Below, in pieces: positions 13,701 through 25,346 of a DNA stretch of 64,000 nt (position 1 is its first letter; each line of letters begins with the position of its first letter). The translations under genes and the position numbers were made by a program. The stretch comes from Leguminivora glycinivorella (taxonomy: Eukaryota > Arthropoda > Insecta > Lepidoptera > Tortricidae), in NCBI RefSeq assembly GCF_023078275.1, contig NC_062980.1, positions 8,822,783-8,886,782 of the forward strand, given 5' to 3'. The notes below the pieces were generated by a model, which saw nothing but the letters and a program-made list of their open reading frames with translations, was not told where the DNA came from and did no database searches.

Positions 13701-16700
13701 TGGTATTGGATAAACACACTGTATTGTGTTTGCTTATAGACGTTCCGCAATTACGACCATACTCACCCAATTGACTACCACTACTACATCGGGATGCATA
13801 ATATTAATAAATGAGAAGTGTTACAGTGGGCAATAAAGGATTGCTAATCTTATTCGCCTTTTCAAGACGATTGTACAAAGTAGGTAAATTTGAAATCATG
13901 ATTTCTGCAGAAGCTATCACAAAATAGCTATAATAAAGCTGCGTTAGAAGTTAGATACACACGTCATTAATATTGTTAGAGCTGAATCATTCTTCTCAAG
14001 CGACGGGGAAAATGTTTGGATACCAAATACGAATTAATACAAAAAGCGTGAAATCTATATGAACGCAAAAATGCACGTAACATCGTTTTCGTAATGGCTC
14101 ACGCGAGGTTCTAGTGTAGGTATTCAACAAAAAAAAAAACGATCTAGCATGTCGTGATGACCTTGCCACTCTACGTATGTTTCTCAAATAGATTACCTCC
14201 TACAAGATGAAGTTTAAGGTGTGTGTGTGGATTGAGTGAGCACCTTCCGAAAATAAAAAAAAATATGCTGATCATTTAGTAAAAGTTCTAAAACAATTGT
14301 AAAACGAATCTCTGAATTTGTAAAAAGATAAATCAAAAGATACAGCCATTAACATGTGCTCACTCAGTTCTCACAAACTACCAACGAAAACAGTGAATAT
14401 ATTCATTTAACATATAATATTTATATACTAACATTTAGTAAAAAATAGGCCAACCTACCTCTATAAATATTAGATCACCTAGTGACGTATTAAATTTTTT
14501 ACAAATAGTTTCTTATGCTCACTCAATCCACACACTTTTGAAAAGCCGAATTTTGATGAAAAACATAAGATTTAGACCGCTATTATATGTGTATAGTTTA
14601 GTAAAAGTGAAATGGGAATTTGTAAAATACAAAACGAACCACTAACGTGTCAGGTTTTTTTATAATAAATTTTTGTAAGTGCTCACTCAGTCCACACGTT
14701 TTGAGAAAGTTAAAAATGTAAATATCTTACGATTTGTAGCACCTAAGACACTCGAAAGTACTTCAACATTTAGTAAAAATTTTTACTAAATATCCACCAT
14801 CTAATATTTTATATTCGTTGTCTGGTTTTAAAGATATTCAGACATAACTTTTCTCATACAAATGTATCAAGTAGGGTGACTACACTATGTCGGCTCCTGA
14901 TTTTCCCCACCTTCCCATTGTCATATTGAGATTGGGGAGTTTCGTTCGTTCAATTTTGATAATATTAAACTAATACCATATTAATTATCCATCTGCAAAC
15001 TGTTTTTAGGTTATTATCTTGGCCTAGTGATGATGTGTATTGTGTAATTTTTATCGACGTCAGGATAATAACCATATCGACATGCATGCATTAAAAAGGA
15101 CATGAATGATAATTGGTAAGAAACAAAGAATATAATACTTTGTGGTGTAACCACTATACCTACCTTACCTACCTCTATTAAATACATGTATATAACATTA
15201 AATAATCATCATAATATTTACTTATATACATACCTACTACATAACTACTAAATATCATTAATACCATTAATACTATAATATCTATCACACTAAACATAAA
15301 TAATAAACACAAATACTTTTATAAAAACATTCACTTTTATATTAAAAATTCACATGCAATATAAACATAAATAAACTTACTAAAATCAATATCAATACTT
15401 AACAACATTTTCTGTTCAAATAGACTTCATAAAGAGAACATTTTTGTGGTTTGATTGAAGCAAGACCCGCTACATAACCCACAACTTCACTAGTAAGAAA
15501 CCAGAACCTGGTAATCTAATCGCGCTAACAGATGAGCGTACCGGATTTGTAAGTGGGAGCGAGAAATAGTTATTCTTTTCTCGCTCCCACTTACAAATCC
15601 GGTAAACTATTATCAAAATTGAACGAAACTCCCCAATCTCAATATGACAATGGGAAGGTGGGGAAAATCAGGAGCCGACATAGTGTGGTCACCCTACTTG
15701 ATACATTTGTATGAGAAAAGTTATGTCTGAATATCTTTAAAACCAGACAACGAATATAAAATATTAGATGGTGGATATTTAGTAAAAATTTTTACTAAAT
15801 GTTGAAGTACTTTCGAGTGTCTTAGGTGCTACAAATCGTAAGATATTTACATTTTTAACTTTCTCAAAACGTGTGGACTGAGTGAGCACTTACAAAAATT
15901 TATTATAAAAAAACCTGACACGTTAGTGGTTCGTTTTGTATTTTACAAATTCCCATTTCACTTTTACTAAACTATACACATATAATAGCGGTCTAAATCT
16001 TATGTTTTTCATCAAAATTCGGCTTTTCAAAAGTGTGTGGATTGAGTGAGCATAAGAAACTATTTGTAAAAAATTTAATACGTCACTAGGTGATCTAATA
16101 TTTATAGAGGTAGGTTGGCCTATTTTTTACTAAATGTTAGTATATAAATATTATATGTTAAATGAATATATTCACTGTTTTCGTTGGTAGTTTGTGAGAA
16201 CTGAGTGAGCACATGTTAATGGCTGTATCTTTTGATTTATCTTTTTACAAATTCAGAGATTCGTTTTACAATTGTTTTAGAACTTTTACTAAATGATCAG
16301 CATATTTTTTTTTATTTTCGGAAGGTGCTCACTCAATCCACACACACACAGTTTAAGCATACATAAATTAATTTTTAATTTATTCACACGTGTATCGTAC
16401 GTTTTACAATGGCTCTTTAAATTTTCGAAATGTATCCTATTTGTATCTGTCAATTTATTTATGAAATGACTCGCAAACGCTGCTCGCATTGCAAATTCCA
16501 TATTCCAACCATTGAGTAAGTATTACTTCGTATAGAGGAGCTATAGCAAACAACGAACGTGTCACAGCCTGTAAGCTGAAGGCGGGGCGAGGGGGCGGGG
16601 TGTGAACCAATGGCCTGCTTCCGTAACGTCGCAAGCGCTACGATTTTACTCGGCGCTTACGACCTTTCGGTCGCGATGATGAGCCCTGCATAGAGTGCAT

Positions 16701-19700
16701 AGATTAGAAGTCGTAGTATAGAAGTGACATGGGTTTACATGGGCATTTTTTAAACTTTTTTTACTCTCAATTAGCGTGAGTTGTTAACAAAAAACATAAA
16801 TCGCTGTTAGTTTTGTAACGACAATCAAGCTTGAAATCTGTATTTAAAACTAAACTTTTTTCACGTTCTGAATTTAGATTATAGCTTAGTATAATTTACA
16901 TAATTAAAACAAAAAAGATGTTTTTATTGAAATTCCATGCTTAATTATCGTTGCAAAACTGACAGCGATTTAACATTTTTTTAACAACTCTGTGAGTCCC
17001 AATTTTTTTAAATGCCCACATATAAAGCTGCATACGGACTGAGCGTAAATGTGTACACGTAGCCGCAACTGGATATTAGTTATTTATGTGACATTTGCAT
17101 AATGGTAGGCATTAAAACATGAGTGTTGTTTTTGTTGTGTTAATAAGATAACATGAGTGTTTAACGCCTAATTATGTATAGTCGCATACATAACTTTATC
17201 TACATCCATGTATGTATGGGCGCGGGTTTATCGTCCCATAGAAAATTTTAATTTCGCGCGTTTTTATACTCTCATAATTTGCTTGACCGTCTACCTACCC
17301 AAATTCATTCAGATAGGTTAGGTACTGCACTTTCATTTACATACTCACATGAAATTCGACACGCGTATTGAGAATCTGTTATAGACCGACATGTCGGAAA
17401 ACTGTGCAATTCTGACAATAATAATTAAATAACCTTTTTTGCGTCGATAAATATATATAATTTAATGTATGATAGGAACTTGAACTAACTTGCGATATTG
17501 TCACGTCTGCTTTTGTTGCATTTTTTACTCTTTGGTTTCAACGAAACATGGCCGCCGCAACATGGCGCTTCGGCATGAGTTTATATTGATACATTTTTTA
17601 AAAAGTAAGCGTGTTTAAACAAAAATGCAGTAAACCTACGTATGAAAAGTCACTCCTTGGCTTTTGTTAGATTTTCCTGAGCAGTTTGTACAGTACCTCA
17701 CTACACATGACGGCATTATTTAGACGAAATATTTTTCATTGCGATACGTCAATCTACCACAGCCGGTCGGCACAGACTAAGCGCGTTTGTGCCGATCGGC
17801 TCTAAGTGTTGTTACACAAAATCAAGTTGAGGTGCCCTCTCTAGTTAACATAATTACTCAAAGATTCCAACGGGCAGAGCACACTAGTTGGATAAATTTT
17901 ATTGCATCGGTGCGTCCCTAATTATCGCAAATAGTGCGAAAAGGACGGCCTGACGTTATATCGTTTATCACGCGACCATGCTTGCCTGCCAGGTCAATGC
18001 TAAACGCATAAAAATAGTTCATATTCTTCTTTGAAAACCAGGTTTTGCATAGAGTAGGATCGGGTTTATTTGACGAACTTAGCGTATCGGAAATATTAAA
18101 AACAAATACGTATCGGTAAGACTACGCAGGTTTAATAATGCAAGATCCATAAGAGGTCATCAAGCTTAATTTCATGAAGTAGTTTACCTAATAAGCTATT
18201 TCCTTTTCATTGCAAGGTGAAGGTTGTTGCATGGGAAAATATTTATCGCAAGCCAAACAAGCGTGGAGTCAATGCCTTTTTCGATGTCCATGGTTGATTG
18301 TTCTATAGAATACGAGTAGGTATACCAGCACGCGGTCGAATTAATAACCTTATAATGACCTTGTAGGACTTTGCATGTTATTCATTTTAATACCTTTAAT
18401 AGTATTTTATTTTATTATTCGAATCTGCAGCGATCAGCGCGAAGTGAATAGAGCTAAATAAATAAATATTATAGGACATTCTTACATAGAGCCCCACGGC
18501 AAGCTCAAGATGGCTTGTGTTGCAGGTACTCAGACAACGACATATATAATATACAAACACTTATAACACAATACAAAACATCCATGACTCAGGAACAAAT
18601 ATCTGTGCTCATCACACAAATAAATGCCCTTACCGGGATTCGAACCCGGGACCGCGGCGTAGCAGGCATGGTCATTGGTCACTACAGGCTAGGCCAGACC
18701 AGTCGACAAAAAAGACGATTGTGCTTTTAAGAGATGATTGTGCTTTTACCTACTTAGTAAACGCAAGAGAACCTAATCAATCACCATAAAACGTTTCAGC
18801 AAGACGTGGATCTTCTGCACAACTGTATCATACGAGAAAATATATAGTCTATTGCTATACACTTTACGGTACATACGGCGTTATATTACCGCACTAATTA
18901 GGTAATAAGCTCATTATTACGCTGTAAGGTGACATGCAATGAAACAACGACACTATGTCTTGGAATGGCCATATATACTGTAAAACGTCGTACGATACAC
19001 GTGTGAAGTGGGCATTGCAGTTTCCCTTCGGTCGTGTTTTAATTTATCGCCACTCGTTTCTAATTCGTTGTTGGTCGGACAGCTGCCAGAACTATACACG
19101 TTTATAATCTTGACTGCACAGACCCCGTAGCCGAATAGCATTTCTGCGACGCGAAACGCCACCGAAACGTCGCATAAATGTAGTCTGTCTCCGTCGCGCT
19201 AATACGTAAGAGCGATAGAGATAGATAGCTACGAAAGAGATATTATCGTGAGCGTTTGTGCATTGGACTACGCACGCTGGTTTACTTAAATTTATGTGCA
19301 AGTATATTGGTGTATGCGGGTTCAACGATGATATATTGCCCGTGTCAGTAATTACTCAACGCAATGGCAGCAATTAAGGGTAAACAATCGGGTCACCAAA
19401 GGTCATCTATATTTAGACGAAGGAGCAAAATAAAGACTTGATGTTCTCGGAGTGATACAATCGCCATCGATTCTTTCCGGAAGACGCGGATTTAGACTTA
19501 TGAGACATAGATTAGCTTCTGGGTTTGAAGGTCAAATGGCACTCGATTTGGTAGAATTAGTCTTTTTTTATACCACGTCGGTGGCAAACAGGTATACGGC
19601 CCGCCTGATGGAAAGCGGTCACCGTAACCTATGGACGCCTGCAACTCAAGGGGTGTCACATGCGCGTTGCCGACCCATTAGAAACTTGTAAACTCCTTTT

Positions 19701-22700
19701 TTGAAGAACCCCATACTGTAGTTCACCGGGAATACATCGACAGGGAGCTCATTCCACAGCCGGAGCGTTCGTGGGAGGAAATTCTTCTGAAACCGCACGG
19801 TGCGCGACCATTTAGGTTGCAAGGTGTGTGGATGAGCGCCCTGTCGATGGCGAGCGGTGCGATGATGAAAAGTGGCCGTTTGCATCATGTCAAACAGTTC
19901 TTCAGAACACAACCCATTGTACAGGCGATAGAACATACACAAGGAGGCGAAGTCTCTCCTTAGACTTAAGGGTTCAATACCGCCTGTGAGTTTGGGATCG
20001 TCGACAATTCGTACAGCGCGTCTCTGGATCGAGTCAAAGGGTCCAAGCTGGTATCCAGGTGCTCCTGCCTAAAGGTGACAGCAGTACTCCATGTGGGGTC
20101 TAACTTGCGACTTGTACAGTACAAGAGCAGTCTTTGCCCCGGAGTAAAGTATCCCCTCGCTCTATTGAGCACACCGAGCTTTTTGGATGCCAACGCAGCT
20201 TGCCCTTCCAAGTGACAACGTCGATTGTGGGGATTGTTTTCTAAACGAACGCCAGGTTCCCATGAGTTGTGACAAAATGCCGAGATAACGCAAGGAAAAT
20301 TATGATAATGACATGAGTAATACACAGGATAAGCAATATACCTACGTATTTGTTGCCGATCGTTAGGTAACTAACAACCAAGCTGAGCATGCAATTACAT
20401 CATGGGACTTCAAGCCATAATTAAGTTATAATTCTAAACACTCAAATAGTATAATTTAGAGATGGGCCGAATACGGACTTTGCCGAATACGGATATTCGG
20501 CCGAACATTCGGTTCAGCTGTTACCGAACCGAACATTCGGCCGAATATTCGGTTCTGACATATTTTAAATCCTGGCTTGGAGTTAAAAACTTTTCAATGA
20601 TTGGTAATAGGTTGTACCCCAGGCTCTTATTGTTCCTATAATTTAGTGCAGAAGAAAATTTTGGATTTTGTTTCTTAAACTACGTTATTTTCACTTTTTT
20701 ACATAATTATTGTAGGTACTTATATTTTAACGCATTTTATCTCCCTTAGAATGCTGAAATAAGATGTCATTATCCGATGAAAAACGAAACAACTTACGCT
20801 ATTTATTTACTTTGTTTATTCGCTAAATATTCGGCAATGTATAACCGAACTATTCGGCCGAATACGAACATTGAAAAACTTGCCGAATATGCCGAATACC
20901 GAATATCGAATATTTACCGAATATTCGGCCCTTCTCTAGTATAATCATAATTTTTCTGTTTGCGCTGCTTGTGACCGGTAAGTATGCCATTTTTTTTAAA
21001 GTTGTCCACCCCACTTTTGTTGTAACATGGGTCTTTTTTTACGCGATTTGTACTCAGAATCGCGAGGTCTTTCGATCTTGATAGGAGAAAAAAAAAATCC
21101 AAGATTTCCGTACATTTTTCAAACCTTCCATTCCGTTACCGCCATAAAAAACGTATGAAAAATAATAAAATATACATATAAACGTATAAAAAATATTTCT
21201 CCTATTAGGATCGAAAGAGCTCGCGATTCTCTCATTTTCCAAATCCTTATAAAAAATATTTTTTAAACATATGGTTCAAAAGTTAGAGGGGGGGCGCACT
21301 TTTTTTCCTTTAGGGGCAATTATTTTCGAAAATATTAATATTATCAAAAAACGATCTTAGGTTGGGGTTGGAATGGCCCAACATAACAAATTAAAAAACA
21401 GCAATTCAAAGGACTCACACAGTGATGGCGAAGTCGAATATCTGCAGGCAGAAGAAGGGCAGCAGGTGCGCCGGCTTGCCGCGCGACGCGCCGTAGATCA
21501 GCATGAGCGTGATGGCGAGCGTGCACACTGTAACCAGTGCACCGACATCCAGATCATCTATTGAACAAGTAACTGGTTAAACAACGAAATTAACCAGTTA
21601 TGTTATGTTCATATACATTAACGATTAAATTTCATTTATGGAACACAGCGGTAGGTATCTACCAGTGAGTGACACGTTTTTTATCCAAGAAAATAAGGTT
21701 CAGAAGCTTAATAACTTAATAAGGCAACACCATGCACATAGTTGCACCACGTTAAAAATAGTGGACACTGGTTCCTATCAAACACAGTGGTACCTAAGCA
21801 CATGTAAAAAGTTTAGGCTTTGCAAATAGTCCATTTTTTTTATAAATAGGTAACACAATGCATTATCTAAATGAGTGTCAACGGTTGCATATACATAACC
21901 AGTTCACCTATTATCATATCTATATCCTCCAATGAATTCTAGTGCACAATAACTAGTTAAACCAGAGTCGCGCACACGAAAGTATTATACATGTTTCATG
22001 ACCCTTTCAATAAAAAGGTCAAGTGACATAAAAACTTTACATTTTGTATACAGTGACCACACTACAATCTTATCAATTGCTTATGACTGCTACAAAGACT
22101 ATGCCGTAGCATAACGTGATAATATGTATACAGGTGCCAACTGCATAATAAATTATGATAACTAACTACAGATGCTATACAAAAATTAGTTTTTATTTCC
22201 CCGCCCGTTATTTTACTTAACATAATTTGCTGAAAAACAATATTGCTATATTTGCTATTCAGATGTTCATCGGTATAATGTTATGAGAGGTGATTAAATA
22301 TTTCGTTAACATTATAAAAATAACAGCTCAAAATTATTGCATGCATACTAAACTTGGAATATTTATTAAATTTAGTTTCTCGTTTTGTACATGATTTACA
22401 ATAGTCTGCATAAAATGTCAACCGGTTTACTCAGCAAACAATGTCAGTATAGTTGATATAATTGAATTTAGCAATTTAATGTAGGTATAAATGATTCACC
22501 AAGACATTCAGCTGTTCTAACAAAACTACACAATAGTTACAATGATAAATAGAAACTGAGTAATGCAGAAATTATCAATAATAGGGAACTTGACTGTACT
22601 TAAAAAAACAAAATATTTTAATACCATGTACGAAATAAAGCTTCAGATAAACATGGACAGAATTTTTTTATAAATCCAATTTCTATTTAATAAGTCAGGT

Positions 22701-24025
22701 AGAAATATGTAAAGTAACTGAGTTGACCGTGACGTCACTCAATTCGATTTCATATTAATTCCATAATAACAAGTCGTTAAAATTTGTTTTGACAGTTCTT
22801 AAAAAGAACTACTTGACTAGGAGGCAAGTAGCCTATAGGATAGTAGCACTAACAAGTGAATAAAAAAATCGTAATCTAATTTACTACGGATAAACGTTAA
22901 GACAAAAAATGATACATTAAAAAGTCAGTTTATTTAGAATATCTGAGTCCTGTCTTTTCTGTGTTTACCATTAAATTGGCAGCCAGGATGTACATTACCC
23001 TTGCCCGTCATTTTGTACTATTGTGTGCTCAATAGGGTAGATTAGAACTTGCAACCTATTGCAAATTTTGACAATAAAGGTTTAATATTTTATAAAATAA
23101 TGTTACAAACAGCACTTACGGTAGATAAGGCTGTGGTTGTGGTCTCGCTGCATGTAGGTGCCGGGCCGGTTGTCGACGTTGGACAGCGGTGTGGGCATGG
23201 GGTTGGAGTCACTCTCCAGCTCGTCCAACAGCCGCGGGTCGCGCACCACGGCCGCCAAGAAACCCAGCGCCACTAGGTGCAGCATCTGAACCACATTTTG
23301 ACTAGAAAGTTTCTATATAATTTGAGTGGCATACCCAAAGCCAATTGTTTAGATTTTTTATTTGGAACTCTCTTTTATTTCTATATGAGTTCAAAACGCG
23401 GAATTGGTTTGTACTTGTACAAGTACAATGGGACTTATGAGGATAAACTAATAATTACAATAAGTCCTGGTTTTCCGGGATAGATACATAAAACTTTTAT
23501 CTGGGTTGGAAGATCAGTAGGAGTAAGTTATGTTATAACTACTAGTTGTAATTTGTCCAGAGTGGACCACAGGGTTCCATAGCAAGCTGTGACAATATTG
23601 AAATGATTATAATGAAAAGTAATAGCCATCCAATGTTTTGGACTCCAAATTAACAATATTCATACATTTTCAAACATCATTTAAAACTTAACTTAGAAAG
23701 TTATTATGTGGAATTCCAAATTAAAAAAATATACATAATTCATTTATATGAATCATATAAATAATGACCCAGGCTGATTGCAAGAAATAATAAGGAAAAA
23801 TGTGTCATAATAGGTTATATATTTTAATTCATACTCTTCATAGAAGTCACAATCAATAATAATAAATGTTGTATTTTTTTAAATATATGTACTCATTATA
23901 AAGTAGTTAAAACTTACCAAGTGCCATGTTCCAAGGAGAATGGTCCCTGTGCGGACATGGAGGCAGAAACAGCAGCGCCACTCACTGTTGCGCTCACTTC
24001 CTAGCTTTGGCCGAAACCTCAACAT
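7702..24025 (-). CDS. Lysosomal-associated transmembrane protein 4-like (LAPTM4 family), 6 coding exons
   Basis: Join: 24025-23918, 23285-23120, 21557-21419, 12566-12410, 11915-11670, 7815-7702; 930 nt, 309 aa, all phases consistent. Exon 1 carries the family start CCFCLHVRTGTILLGTW. Exon 3 carries MLIYGASRGKPAHLLPFF and exon 4 a strongly hydrophobic segment (ALALVVLSVFLLAVLL). Exon 5 opens with CISMVWRCYKYL, matching the segment that follows the last membrane span in LAPTM4A/B. The cytosolic tail holds PPSY at residues 254-257, a PPxY motif known in this family to bind Nedd4-type WW domains, plus DYSSLLPDYEEAV. Four membrane spans are expected. LAPTM4 proteins sit in late endosome and lysosome membranes. 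The tail is longer than in the mammalian proteins and ends in a proline/alanine-rich exon. A noncoding 5' exon is likely, with donor at 24722 and acceptor at 24032. Introns of 9 and 4 kb are filled with repeats. LAPTM4A, 4B and 5 orthology is not resolved. Confidence 0.9.
8219..8276 (+). repeat. Left flank of the palindromic satellite
   Basis: The string ggtctgatgatggagccaga and its surroundings recur as a reverse complement at 10229-10290, and again near 10351-10405. These flanks bracket the two opposed 100-bp satellite arrays, suggesting one composite inverted structure. Confidence 0.8.
8366..9115 (+). repeat. 100-bp tandem satellite, array 1
   Basis: About seven to eight units. The marker gggggtgctgatt recurs at about 8467, 8567, 8667, 8767, 8867, 8969 and 9067, a 100-bp period with almost no drift. 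Units share tgacattgctgactgtcact and aaaagtcgtcatgggtgtcgt. The last units are more diverged. It lies in the last intron of the LAPTM4-like gene. Short open frames here are by-products of the repeat. Confidence 0.95.
9126..10133 (-). repeat. 100-bp tandem satellite, array 2 (inverted)
   Basis: About ten units of the same repeat in the opposite orientation. The marker agcaccccct recurs every 100 bp from 9431 to 10031. Array 1 and array 2 meet head to head near 9120, so the whole block can fold into a hairpin with arms approaching 1 kb. Confidence 0.95.
10229..10410 (-). repeat. Right flank of the palindromic satellite, duplicated
   Basis: This contains tggctccatcatcagaccct at about 10255, the inverse of the 8219 flank, and a second direct copy at about 10377 (tggctccatcatcagatccc). 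Between them is sequence not found at the left flank. Confidence 0.75.
11413..11490 (-). pseudogene. Decayed tandem copy (copy C) of LAPTM4-like exon 5
   Basis: On the minus strand this reads QPDYSSLMPDYEEAV and then hits TGA. It matches the exon 5 segment QPDYSSLLPDYEEAV almost exactly but has lost the 3' part and donor site. Upstream, a shortened match to the exon's middle (ttccctgagaggagtgaggt on the plus strand) remains. Confidence 0.8.
11514..11660 (-). pseudogene. Tandem copy (copy B) of LAPTM4-like exon 5 with donor site
   Basis: It lies just downstream of the real exon 5 in gene orientation. The minus strand reads SPPQAENYSLLSDYEEALK and continues in frame to DPAVTT, followed by the same GTTAGT donor as the real exon. 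The upstream half carries an in-frame TGA and small deletions, and I find no acceptor in the phase needed after exon 4. It is therefore more likely a pseudo-exon than a working alternative exon. Confidence 0.8.
12692..13452. mobile_element. TIR element with 121-bp internal tandem repeats, copy 1
   Basis: Outer ends are inverted (aaccgccttcc at 12697; ggaaggcggtt near 13437). A second inverted block follows inside (caattcgtctgt...cgatatctccgtcg versus cggagatatcga...acagacgaattg). Inside are three units starting at about 12891, 13012 and 13133, each holding cagtgacatttggtgcagtg. No transposase frame is present. It lies in intron 3 of the LAPTM4-like gene. Related copies are at 28905 and 63000. 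Confidence 0.85.
14219..16349. mobile_element. 2,131-bp fold-back element with ~745-bp inverted arms
   Basis: The left arm (14219-14964) and right arm (15608-16349) are inverted copies that I could follow end to end with a single 4-bp difference (gttc doubled near 14946). The element begins gtgtgtgtgtggattgagtg and ends with its complement. The 8-bp sequence AGTTTAAG flanks both sides (14211-14218 and 16350-16357). Each arm holds degenerate internal repeats: gctcactca-type blocks occur about four times and ttagtaaaa-type blocks at least four times. The spacer of ~640 bp is AT-rich and has no coding frame. The element is non-autonomous. The 8-bp duplication fits hAT- or P-type transposases; the long repeat-bearing arms recall Foldback elements. 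Confidence 0.93.
15539..15604. repeat. Perfect 28-bp stem hairpin
   Basis: The arms 15539-15566 and 15577-15604 are exact reverse complements (taccggatttgtaagtggga...), separated by a 10-nt loop. It sits in the spacer of the fold-back element, immediately before the right arm. Confidence 0.95.
17925..18003. mobile_element. Partial hairpin MITE (gcatggtcgcgcgat family)
   Basis: Contains aggacggcctgac and atcacgcgaccatgcttgcc, matching the right halves of the complete copies at 46494 and 49901. The left half is lost. Confidence 0.65.
18456..18704 (-). mobile_element. tRNA-derived SINE, near full length
   Basis: On the minus strand it starts with a degraded A-box region (gactggtctggcctagcctg), followed by a perfect B box (GGGTTCGAATCCC), the family body and an ATTTATT-rich tail. 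It is not a functional tRNA gene: no cloverleaf continues past the B box. It lies in intron 3 of the LAPTM4-like gene. Confidence 0.88.
19118..19272. mobile_element. MITE of the gtagccgaat(a/g)gcat family
   Basis: Begins cccgtagccgaatagcattt and shares the internal atagagatagat and gcgctaatacg-type strings with the copy at 37027-37182. The right end is degraded. Confidence 0.6.
19566..20240 (-). mobile_element. 5'-truncated non-LTR retrotransposon, frameshifted
   Basis: The minus strand encodes the C-terminal end of a reverse-transcriptase polyprotein in at least two frames: KKLGVLNRARGYFTPGQRLL (about 20190) and HTLQPKWSRTVRFQKNFLP followed by TLRLWNELPVDVFP (19850-19740). The 3' UTR ends in a short T run on the plus strand at about 19563, the expected poly(A) tail. 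The same 3' end occurs at 45064-45205. Frameshifts and the missing 5' portion make it a dead copy. Confidence 0.85.
20457..20938. mobile_element. hAT-type MITE with 8-bp target duplication
   Basis: Termini are TAGAGATGGGCCGAATA and the inverse of TAGAGAAGGGCCGAATA. Flanks GTATAATT (20449-20456) and GTATAATC (20939-20946) match at 7 of 8 positions. The ends are rich in ccgaatattcgg palindromes. At 482 bp with no coding frame it is non-autonomous. Confidence 0.85.
21262..21360 (+). repeat. Fragment of the gttcaaaagttagaggggg repeat
   Basis: Shares gttcaaaagttagagggggg, the ctttttttcctttaggggc run and the atcaaaaaacgatcttag end with the element copies at 38450, 47097 and 52798. It stops about 60 bp from the donor of exon 3 of the LAPTM4-like gene. 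Confidence 0.7.
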
Positions 24026-25346
24026 TTTCACCTGCATGAAATTTTATTATAAATAAAAGGCAGCAAATATTTAATATACATAATAGAGTGATGCATTTCT
24101 TATTCTAATCATGCTTACTGGTGTAGTCTATTGCTTGCCCATGCTATTAATTTTTATTTTTTACCACCAATTCCACTAACTCCAATAGTATGTCAATACT
24201 TAATATAATTCATAAATTGAAATATCTATACAAATCATATATCACAGATCACAGTTCATAAAAAATAAACTGAGACAGATTCAGGGTAAACTAGGTAATT
24301 AACCATGAATTGAGTACACATGTAAGCGCTTGATTGGTAACAGAATAGCTATAATACTATTAAAAAAATATATTATTAAGAATCAGCTTTTTCAAACTGC
24401 TTTTGACAATGTAAAACGTTATCATACAATAAACCTGATGTAGTTGTGCAACAATGTCGATAGTAAATGGCACAATATGTTTATGTTATGAAAGCGACCT
24501 GAGGACCATTTGAAGGTCTATTAGTTACGAGACACTTAACAAATGGTAATCCAAATCGATAAAATAGTACAAACCAATGTAACTTTGGTATTTTTTTGTA
24601 AATGCACGATATGTGTGCTTTTTGCTGATTACCAATTAGACGCACGCATCATAATAGTGAAACAAATCGAATCGGGTACAGGCGGAGTGCTAGAATTAAA
24701 TACATAGTCGAGCACACTTACCTGTATTAATAAATGGTTACGTTCTTCATATGGCCAAGGCAATAAATAAAAACACAATATTATTTTCCAGAAAATTTCT
24801 CCCTAATTTCGCGTAAGTATCACGTATTGAATCGAAATCGAATAACGTCACACTATGAAAAATGTCAAAGTTTTGTTTTTAAATCTCTCACCGGACAAAG
24901 GAGAGTTTTCTAAGTGCATTAATTAGTTGCAAATGTTTGTATTGTTCTTGGAGCTGTAAATTGTGTATCTCGAATAGACTACGATTACGTTCCAAAACAA
25001 ATACAGTAGAAAAATAAAAGTAACGGAATGGAATCAATCAATTATGAATACTATATTCTAATGACCAAAAAATTAAATATATCTGTTAAAATACAGTTTC
25101 ATAAGATATACAAATATGTTACTAAACAATTTTTTAAGGAGTAATTTTTGTAAAGACTCATCTGTATAGGAAATTGGAACATACCCTAAAGTAAAAAAAA
25201 ACTGTCTGCCTGTCGTGTCCTCTCTACTGTCAAAAAATTGTAAAAAGTGAGTTTTAAAATTAATAACATCGTAATTTGTAGAAACAGCCTCCGTCTATAT
25301 CAGTTAACGTATTGGAATAAGTAATTTGTGTAATGTTGCAGCTATA
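24026..25346. promoter_or_regulatory. Head-to-head promoter region, LAPTM4-like / LAMTOR4
   Basis: The two start codons face away from each other across 1.3 kb. On the LAPTM4 side a noncoding exon probably ends at 24722 (donor GTAAGT) and rejoins at 24031. On the LAMTOR4 side an AG at 25340-25341 (gttgcag) sits 5 nt before the ATG and may be the acceptor of a 5' UTR intron. I see no clear TATA box; a shared bidirectional promoter is inferred. Confidence 0.5.

Noticed and set aside
19646..19942. 98-codon minus-strand frame as a host gene
   Set aside because: The peptide is the C-terminus of a non-LTR reverse-transcriptase polyprotein, and the same 3' end is found at 45 kb.
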